Shown: positions 1-5,075 of the stretch, piece by piece
How the letters are laid out: every line of letters starts with the position of its first letter
How positions within the stretch are numbered: the first letter of the stretch is position 1
DNA from: Gammaproteobacteria bacterium
Lineage (GTDB): Bacteria; Pseudomonadota; Gammaproteobacteria; Steroidobacterales; Steroidobacteraceae
NCBI GenBank assembly: GCA_030043215.1
Contig: JASHYG010000098.1
Location: forward strand, 1 to 5,075
DNA: 5,075 nucleotides
Direction: 5' to 3'
Program-made: the position numbers and the translations under genes
Notes under the pieces: generated by a model
What the model saw: the letters and a program-made list of their open reading frames with translations, nothing else
Database searches by the model: none
Told to the model about the DNA's origin: nothing

Positions 1-768
1 CCGCAGAGCGTGCGCTCCCTCACCCTCGATGATCTGCGCGCGTACTACCGCAAGGTCTTCCGTCCGGACCTCGCGACGATCGTCGTGATCGGCAAAGTGC
101 CCGTCGAGCAGGCCCAGGCAACGGTCGCGAAATACTTCGGCGGCTGGACGGCGGAGGGACCGATCCCCCCGACGGACCTTCCGGCCGTGCCGCCCAACCG
201 GCCGAGCGTCATCAACGTGCCCGATGCGAGCCGGGTCCAGGACATCGTCGTGCTCGCCCAGACCCTCGGGATCACGCGCTCCGACCCGCAGTACTACGCC
301 TTGAATCTCGGGAGCGCCGTGCTCGGCGGCGGGTTCTACTCGACCCGGCTCAGCATCGAGCTGCGCAAGAACGCCGGGCTCGTCTACAGCGTCGATTCGG
401 ACCTGCAGGCGGGACGCACGCGGTCCATCTATTCCATCGAGTTCGCGAGCGACCCGCAAAATGTAGGCAAGGCCGCGGCCATCGCGCTGCGCGAGGTGCG
501 GTCGATGCAGACCGCGCCGGCCGGCCGGGACGAGCTCGCACGCGTCAAGTCGCTGCTGCTGCACGAGATCCCACTGCAGGAGGCGAGCGTCGACGCCATC
601 GCAGGTGGCCTCATCGAGCGCCGGGAGCTCGATTTGCCGCTCGATGAGCCCGCCCGGGCGGCGCGTCACTACATCGACCTCACCGCGGGCGACGTCGAGG
701 CCGCGTTCAAGAAATGGATCCGCCCGGACGATATGGTGCGCGTGAGCGAGGGCCCTACGCCGCAGTAA
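1..768 (+). CDS. M16-family zinc peptidase (insulinase-like), C-terminal part, 5'-truncated
   Basis: The frame is open from the first base, so the start codon lies upstream of the window; about 255 codons remain, ending in TAA at 766-768. The protein matches the C-terminal half of M16B peptidases (PqqL/processing-peptidase-like). It begins with the end of one domain (a RAYYRKVFRPD stretch followed by a hydrophobic strand, TIVVIGKV). It then enters the repeat domain with the family hallmark LGGGFYSTRLSIELR followed by GLVYSV, which carries the Arg and Tyr that M16 C-terminal domains contribute to the active site. The tail (KKWIRPDDMVRV) is also typical. The zinc motif HxxEH is not in the visible part and would be expected upstream. 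Family members cleave peptides inside a clamshell chamber and are often periplasmic, but no localisation signal can be seen here. The 3' end overlaps the convergent HIT gene by 14 bp. Family is secure; subfamily and substrate are unknown. Confidence 0.9.
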   Translation, partial: PQSVRSLTLDDLRAYYRKVFRPDLATIVVIGKVPVEQAQATVAKYFGGWTAEGPIPPTDLPAVPPNRPSVINVPDASRVQDIVVLAQTLGITRSDPQYYALNLGSAVLGGGFYSTRLSIELRKNAGLVYSVDSDLQAGRTRSIYSIEFASDPQNVGKAAAIALREVRSMQTAPAGRDELARVKSLLLHEIPLQEASVDAIAGGLIERRELDLPLDEPARAARHYIDLTAGDVEAAFKKWIRPDDMVRVSEGPTPQ

Positions 769-1174
769 CCGCGGCCCGGATCCGCGCGGCGAGCTCCGGG
801 GCGTCGCTCCCGAGGCTCACAGCCGGCCAGCCGACACCGAGCCCCTCCCGCTCGCTCGGCTTGGGGATGATGTGGAAGTGCACGTGCCGCACGGCCTGGT
901 GCGCGGCATGGCCATTGTTCTCGAGCACGTTGTAGTCGCGCACGCCCGTCACGGCGAGCACCGCCCGGCACAGGCGCGGCAGCACGCGCCCGAGCGCCGC
1001 CGCGGACTCGTCCGAGAGCTGATCCAGCGTCTCGGCGGGCTCCTTCGGGATGACGAGCGTGTGGCCGCGGCTCAACGGGCCGATGTCGAGGATCGCCAGG
1101 ACGTGTGCGTCCTCGTACACCTTGTGGGCGGGGATTTCCCCCGCGATGATCTTCTTGAAGATGGTATCGGCCAT
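755..1174 (-). CDS. HIT-family (histidine triad) nucleotide-binding protein / hydrolase
   Basis: A 139-residue protein, close to the usual HIT (HINT/HinT-like) length. The histidine-triad signature HVHFHII spans residues 97-103 (His97, His99, His101). It is preceded by the typical LENNGHAAHQ segment (84-93), and the N-terminal half carries TIFKKIIAGEIPAHKVYED and RGHTLVIPK (36-44). HIT proteins of this branch bind purine nucleotides and hydrolyse phosphoramidates or related AMP conjugates in the cytoplasm via a His nucleophile. The CxxC zinc pair often found at the N terminus is replaced here by Thr4 and Lys7, as in many HinT proteins. I chose ATG at 1174-1172 because homology begins there and GGGGGA (1184-1179) lies 4 nt upstream; the frame is open further upstream, but those residues are not HIT-like. 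It is the last gene of the minus-strand run, 29 bp after its upstream neighbour, and its TAG (757-755) lies inside the end of the convergent M16 gene. Confidence 0.93.
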   Translation of the reverse strand: MADTIFKKIIAGEIPAHKVYEDAHVLAILDIGPLSRGHTLVIPKEPAETLDQLSDESAAALGRVLPRLCRAVLAVTGVRDYNVLENNGHAAHQAVRHVHFHIIPKPSEREGLGVGWPAVSLGSDAPELAARIRAAVTAA

Positions 1175-1203
1175 GACGTCCCCCGCAGAGCACGCTCGAA
1201 AGA

Positions 1204-2109
1204 TTATCCGGCATCCGCTCCCGCCCTGCACCGCTCACTCCACGGCGAGGGCATACGATAAGGCACCGTGATGAAGTTGGCCTCGATCTGCTCGATGGCG
1301 CCGTCCTTGATCTTGAACAGCTCGAGCAGATAGAAGCTGTGAGGCCGCCGCACGGGGGATTCGAGCTCGGTGCCGTCGGTGAGACGGTACTTGCGCAGCC
1401 GCCCGCAGTGGTCGATGAACGCGCCGGCGAGCACGAGCCCCCGCTCCTCGTCGATGAGCTCGTAGCGGCGCGCGCGCAAGCGGTCGTCGTAGCGGTAGTA
1501 GCCGAGCCGTAGCTGCTCCTCGCAGCCGAGCCTCGCGACGGCCGTGAGCGTGAGGGAGGGGTTGTGGGTGGTCTGCACGCCGTTCTCGACGCGCACGCAG
1601 TGCGGGTGGATGCGCGTGAAAATCGCGCCGTCGTTGAGCTGCAGGGTGTCGAAGTAGCCGTCGGCGAGGGAGATCATGCGGGCACGCGGCACGCGCGCGC
1701 CCGGCTCCAGGATCTCATTGAGAGCCGGCTTGTGGTCGAACCGCGGATCGGGGAACTTGAGCCCCGAGTCCGCGGCGCGCACCACGATCGTCTCGACTTC
1801 CGCGATCCGGCCTGCCGCGATCTTGATGCGCACCGTGAGCGGGGACTCATCCCGGGTCTCGATGGCGCTGCCGAAGAAGCCCACCTGACCGGTCTCGACG
1901 TCCGCGAATCGCAGGTCGTAGGATCCAAGCCCCGTGATCGTGCCCCAGAGCCCGTCGCCGATCTGCAGCGCGACGTTGTTCTCGGTGTTGTGGATCGTGC
2001 CCGCCCAGTCGCAGCGCTCCGGATCGCGTCCCCTCAAGGCGGCGAGATAGCCGTCGAGTGCGGCGTAAAGCTCGGCACGCGTCGCGCGGGACGGGGATGC
2101 GTTATCCAT
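1204..2109 (-). CDS. Two-domain SnoaL/NTF2-like protein (DUF8021-like), function unknown
   Basis: A 301-residue soluble protein with no signal peptide or membrane segment. Its motifs (GDGLWGTITGLGSYDLRFAD at 51-70, GQVGFFG at 74-80, VENGVQTTHNP at 174-184) resemble what I recall of DUF8021 proteins, which belong to the NTF2/SnoaL-like fold and occur in bacteria and fungi, often beside catabolic or biosynthetic genes. The protein reads as two related halves. Each starts with a helix of the type 'YLAAL..RD' (21-29) or 'YFDTL..ND' (152-160), followed by an acidic-Asn strand (TENNV 42-46; VENGV 174-178). Each ends in a strand pair, KIAAGRIAEVETIVV (96-110) or KIKDGAIEQIEANFI (266-280). NTF2-like proteins may be enzymes (cyclases, isomerases) or binding proteins; no catalytic set is identifiable. 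The ATG (2109-2107) lies 3 nt after the stop of the preceding gene, without a strong Shine-Dalgarno, so translation is probably coupled. It ends in TAA at 1206-1204. Confidence 0.82.
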   Translation of the reverse strand: MDNASPSRATRAELYAALDGYLAALRGRDPERCDWAGTIHNTENNVALQIGDGLWGTITGLGSYDLRFADVETGQVGFFGSAIETRDESPLTVRIKIAAGRIAEVETIVVRAADSGLKFPDPRFDHKPALNEILEPGARVPRARMISLADGYFDTLQLNDGAIFTRIHPHCVRVENGVQTTHNPSLTLTAVARLGCEEQLRLGYYRYDDRLRARRYELIDEERGLVLAGAFIDHCGRLRKYRLTDGTELESPVRRPHSFYLLELFKIKDGAIEQIEANFITVPYRMPSPWSERCRAGADAG

Positions 2110-2112
2110 CGC

Positions 2113-2586
2113 TCAGTGCGAGCGGCGCTCGAACAGGCGGCAGTAGATGCAATCGGCGGCATGATCGGTCTCGATCCAGAACGACCGTATCCAGGGCTGA
2201 GAGTGGCCCGCCGCCGCGTGCTCCAGTCTTTGGTGCGCGAGGCCGTGCTGCGCAAGCTCGCAGGGGTGAGCGCCCTCGAGTATCTCGCGGGCGCGCGTGG
2301 TCTCGAGCGAGCCGCGTGGATGGACCGTGAGGGCCGCGCCCCCTTCCTCGATGCGGCTCGCCAGACGCTCCACGTAGGCCTGCTCATCCTCGTCCGAGAA
2401 CATCGTCTGGAAATGCCGGACGAGCATCTCATGCAGCGACCGCGCCAACGCAAACGCCGCGCGGCCCGGCTCGCAGCCGGCGGTCACATCGACCCGGTCG
2501 GTCGGGAAGCCGTCGCGAATGAGATCCAGGCGTGCGCGGTCTGCCGTCCCGTACTCATCGAACATCGCGGTGATCACGGCACCCAT
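2113..2586 (-). CDS. Small YflT/Gsp17M-like stress-domain protein
   Basis: A 157-residue protein. Residues 1-37 (MGAVITAMFDEYGTADRARL and on through RDGFPTDRVDVTAG) follow the pattern of the YflT / general stress protein 17M-like domain: a beta strand, a helix of 'A..A...L...GFP..RV' type, and a second strand. The second half of that ferredoxin-like unit is also visible (YVERLASRIEEGGAALTVHP, 71-90, then TRAREILEGAHP, 97-108). The remaining ~45 residues form a His-rich tail ending in DHAADCIYC (141-149), with Cys146 and Cys149 as a CxxC pair that may bind metal. Family function is unclear beyond association with stress; the location is probably cytoplasmic. The start is ATG 2586-2584, supported by a very strong G-rich Shine-Dalgarno just upstream and by the homology start. 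The frame stays open to 2865, but that extension is low-complexity Arg/Ser-rich and runs into the divergent gene. It is the first gene of the minus run. Confidence 0.75.
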   Translation of the reverse strand: MGAVITAMFDEYGTADRARLDLIRDGFPTDRVDVTAGCEPGRAAFALARSLHEMLVRHFQTMFSDEDEQAYVERLASRIEEGGAALTVHPRGSLETTRAREILEGAHPCELAQHGLAHQRLEHAAAGHSQPWIRSFWIETDHAADCIYCRLFERRSH

Positions 2587-2601
2587 GTCCCCTCCTCCCC
2601 C
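2587..2601 (-). promoter_or_regulatory. Strong G-rich ribosome binding site of the YflT-like gene
   Basis: Read on the minus strand, GGGGGAGGAGGGGAC directly precedes the ATG at 2586. GGAGG is a full core Shine-Dalgarno at suitable spacing, which fixes this start against the longer upstream open frame. Just upstream on the transcript, CCCCAACC (2618-2611) can pair with GGTGGGG (2604-2598) around a 6-nt loop. A hairpin could therefore touch the G-run and modulate access to it (inference). Confidence 0.7.
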
Positions 2602-2677
2602 ACCTAAGCCGGTTGGGGTCAAGCCCGTGTCTGCATTAGAGTAGTCCTCTCCCGGAAAACGACAAGCGCCCTCGCGC

Positions 2678-2715
2678 AAGCCTTCGGCGAGGCTCAGGCT
2701 GGGGAGCGAAGGCTT
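2678..2715. repeat. Inverted repeat with 9-bp perfect arms in the divergent promoter region
   Basis: AAGCCTTCG (2678-2686) is the exact reverse complement of CGAAGGCTT (2707-2715), with a 20-bp spacer. A second, overlapping pair is CCTCGC (2670-2675) with GCGAGG (2687-2692), so two alternative stems share this stretch. The right arm abuts the -10-like TATACT. This could be an operator, a leader hairpin for the plus-strand transcript, or a small dispersed repeat; one window cannot separate these. Confidence 0.6.
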
Positions 2716-2720
2716 ATACT
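2715..2720 (+). promoter_or_regulatory. Candidate -10 element of the serine hydrolase operon
   Basis: TATACT matches the sigma-70 -10 consensus at 5 of 6 positions and lies about 60 bp before the ATG at 2780. No good -35 hexamer is found 16-18 bp upstream, so this promoter is either activator-dependent or not real. Confidence 0.35.
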
Positions 2721-2763
2721 GGCGGCGTCGAGACTCGAGGCATCGATGCGAGGGAAGCCCTCG

Positions 2764-2770
2764 AAGGAGG
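2764..2770 (+). promoter_or_regulatory. Shine-Dalgarno site of the serine hydrolase gene
   Basis: AAGGAGG is a near-perfect anti-16S match, with 9 nt between it and the ATG at 2780. It decides this start. Confidence 0.75.
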
Positions 2771-2779
2771 CAGTGGCGG

Positions 2780-3943
2780 ATGGCGGATCTCCTTGCCAAG
2801 CGTGGACTGTCTCGCGAGAGACTGCTGCATCTCAAGTCGGCGATCGAGGCGGATATCGCGCGCAAGCGCTACTTCGGCGCGGTCCTCGCCGTGGCGAGGC
2901 ACGGTGTCCCAGGACTGCTCGAGGCCATCGGTCACGCCGACTGGGACGGGCGGCGGGCGCTGCGGATCGATTCGGTGTTCAGCCTGTTCTCCGTCACCAA
3001 GGCATTCACCAATGCGCTCGTCTTTCGCTCGATCGAGCGCGGCGAGCTCGCGCTCACCACCCGCGTCTCGGCTGTGATCCCCGAGTTTGCGGGCGGCTTG
3101 CGCGAGACGATCACGTTCTACGACCTGCTCACACACACCTCGGGCCTGCCGCCCGTCTTCCTGCCTCGCCCGGGGATGTATATCGACCGGCTCGACGAGG
3201 TCGTCGCAATCATCTGCGCGGAGCTGCAGTGCGAGGCACCGCCGGGCGAGCGGGTGACCTACGCGCCGATGGCCGCCCACGCGCTGATGGGCGAGGCGGT
3301 CCGCAGGCTCGACCCGATGAGACGCAGCTACCGCAAGCTCATCGAGGATGAGATCTTCGGGCCGCTCGCGATGAGAGACTCCTCCATCGGTGTCCGCCGC
3401 GATCTGAAAGCCCGACACGTGGTGCCGCACTTCATCGACCCCATGCCGATTCAGCACCTCGGCCACGGCGACCTCGGGCCGAACGGCGCGTTCGAGGAGG
3501 AACACGCCGAGATGCCCTGGGTCGGCGCCGTCTCGACCGTTCCCGATCTCCTGCGCTTTGCCGAGATGCTGCGATGCGGGGGAGCGCTCGAGGGCGCGAG
3601 GATTCTGTCCCCGACCCTGCTCGATCGGGCGACGGTCAACCGGACCGCGGACAAGCCGAACGAGCTGTACAAGGAGCTCGCGCTCTCGCGCGGCTGGCGG
3701 CCCTATCCGGCGTACATCGGCCTCGGATTCTTCTTGCGAGGCGATGCCGTTTGTCCCCATCAGTTCGGCACGCTTTCCTCGCCTCGCACGTTCGGCCACA
3801 CCGGCGCGGGCAGCACGCTCTTCTGGGTGGACCCCGAGCTCGATCTCGCGTTCGTGTGCCTCACCTCGGGCGTCATCAACGAAGGCGACAACATCGAGCG
3901 GTTCCAACGCTTGTCTGACATGGCCCTCGCGGCCGCGGAGTAA
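2780..3943 (+). CDS. Beta-lactamase-fold serine hydrolase (class C / esterase EstB-like)
   Basis: A 387-residue protein of the beta-lactamase (serine hydrolase, PF00144-type) family, full length for the group. The nucleophile motif SxxK is Ser71-Val-Thr-Lys74 within FSLFSVTKAFTN. The family segment DLLTHTSGLP is at 115-124. The second motif is Tyr161-Ala-Pro (instead of Tyr-x-Asn), followed by MAAHALMGEAV. The third motif is His340-Thr-Gly within FGHTGAGSTLFWVDPE (338-353). Such proteins usually act as esterases or amidases on small esters rather than as true beta-lactamases, and Ser71 would form the acyl-enzyme. No signal peptide is visible, so it is probably cytoplasmic. The start ATG 2780 has an AAGGAGG 9 nt upstream; the gene ends in TAA at 3941-3943. 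It leads the plus-strand operon, 4 bp before the Tat-signal gene. Linkage to a flavoprotein oxidase suggests release or processing of an ester-linked substrate (inference); the substrate is unknown. Confidence 0.92.
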   Translation: MADLLAKRGLSRERLLHLKSAIEADIARKRYFGAVLAVARHGVPGLLEAIGHADWDGRRALRIDSVFSLFSVTKAFTNALVFRSIERGELALTTRVSAVIPEFAGGLRETITFYDLLTHTSGLPPVFLPRPGMYIDRLDEVVAIICAELQCEAPPGERVTYAPMAAHALMGEAVRRLDPMRRSYRKLIEDEIFGPLAMRDSSIGVRRDLKARHVVPHFIDPMPIQHLGHGDLGPNGAFEEEHAEMPWVGAVSTVPDLLRFAEMLRCGGALEGARILSPTLLDRATVNRTADKPNELYKELALSRGWRPYPAYIGLGFFLRGDAVCPHQFGTLSSPRTFGHTGAGSTLFWVDPELDLAFVCLTSGVINEGDNIERFQRLSDMALAAAE

Positions 3944-3947
3944 CCCG

Positions 3948-5075
<1,128 letters not shown>

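Larger units (their letters stand above)
2587..2779. promoter_or_regulatory. Divergent intergenic region between the two operons
   Basis: These 193 bp separate the first gene of the minus run (start 2586) from the first gene of the plus run (start 2780). They must hold promoters for both directions, unless one operon begins elsewhere. The region is less protein-like than its surroundings and contains an inverted repeat (2678-2715) and a -10-like TATACT (2715-2720) for the plus strand. On the minus strand, TTGACC (2621-2616) resembles a -35 box, but I see no convincing -10 at the proper distance. No regulator gene lies in the window, so any shared control would come from elsewhere. Confidence 0.65.

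Noticed and set aside
770..786. Small hairpin (CGCGG / CCGCG, 7-nt loop) just after the M16 stop as a terminator
   Set aside because: The stem is only 5 bp, there is no T-run on either side, and it lies inside the HIT coding sequence. Such stems are expected by chance at this GC content.
1175..1203. 29-bp gap before the HIT gene as a separate promoter
   Set aside because: It is too short, has no -10/-35 pattern, and holds only the Shine-Dalgarno region. Co-transcription with the upstream genes is simpler.
669..1238. 189-codon minus-strand frame overlapping the HIT gene
   Set aside because: It lies in a different frame from the HIT motif, is Arg/Gly-rich, and has no recognisable domain.
1564..2607. 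347-codon plus-strand frame opposite the DUF8021-like and YflT-like genes
   Set aside because: Its composition is that of an antisense shadow (Arg, Val, Glu, Asp repeats of GC-rich codons). It has no motif, and the minus-strand genes have clear family patterns and start sites.
2587..2865. N-terminal extension of the YflT-like protein up to 2865
   Set aside because: The added 93 residues are Arg/Ser-rich without family similarity, cross the divergent promoter region and the start of the opposing gene, and ignore the strong Shine-Dalgarno at 2587-2601.
3558..3947. Upstream extension of the Tat-signal gene within the hydrolase gene
   Set aside because: This part is an out-of-frame shadow of the hydrolase. 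The ATG at 3948 is followed immediately by a Tat signal and preceded by GGAG.

Overview
The window is GC-rich and densely coding. It reads as chromosomal DNA of a proteobacterium, possibly a gammaproteobacterium of the Steroidobacter/Nevskia kind. This is inferred only from base composition, strong Shine-Dalgarno sites, a Tat signal and the gene families present, so the placement is weak. No rRNA, tRNA, CRISPR array, transposase or phage gene is visible.

Layout. (1) 1-768 (+) is the 3' part of an M16-family (insulinase-like) peptidase gene whose start lies outside the window. (2) 2586-755 (-) is a compact three-gene minus-strand run: a small YflT/Gsp17M-like stress-domain protein, a 301-residue protein made of two SnoaL/NTF2-like halves (DUF8021-like), and a HIT-family nucleotide hydrolase. 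The last gene runs tail-to-tail into the M16 gene with a 14-bp overlap. (3) 2587-2779 is the only sizeable non-coding stretch. It is a divergent promoter region with an inverted repeat and a -10-like hexamer. (4) 2780 to the window end (+) is a second tight run: a beta-lactamase-fold serine hydrolase, a Tat-signal protein of unknown function, and the 5' part of a VAO/p-cresol methylhydroxylase-type FAD oxidoreductase. The gap between the first two is 4 bp, and the last two overlap by 4 bp (ATGA).

How it may work together. The right-hand operon looks catabolic. A serine hydrolase could release a phenolic or alcohol from an ester, and a VAO/PCMH-type flavoprotein could oxidise a para-alkylphenol, passing electrons to a cytochrome c that may be encoded just downstream. 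The Tat-signal protein is the most interesting item. It is an uncharacterised, presumably periplasmic protein, translationally coupled to a flavoprotein whose relatives work in the periplasm without an obvious signal peptide. This arrangement recalls the unexplained pchX gene next to pchF in Pseudomonas p-cresol operons (from memory; homology not tested). The minus-strand run has no clear pathway; at most it suggests stress or housekeeping functions plus one domain family of unknown substrate.
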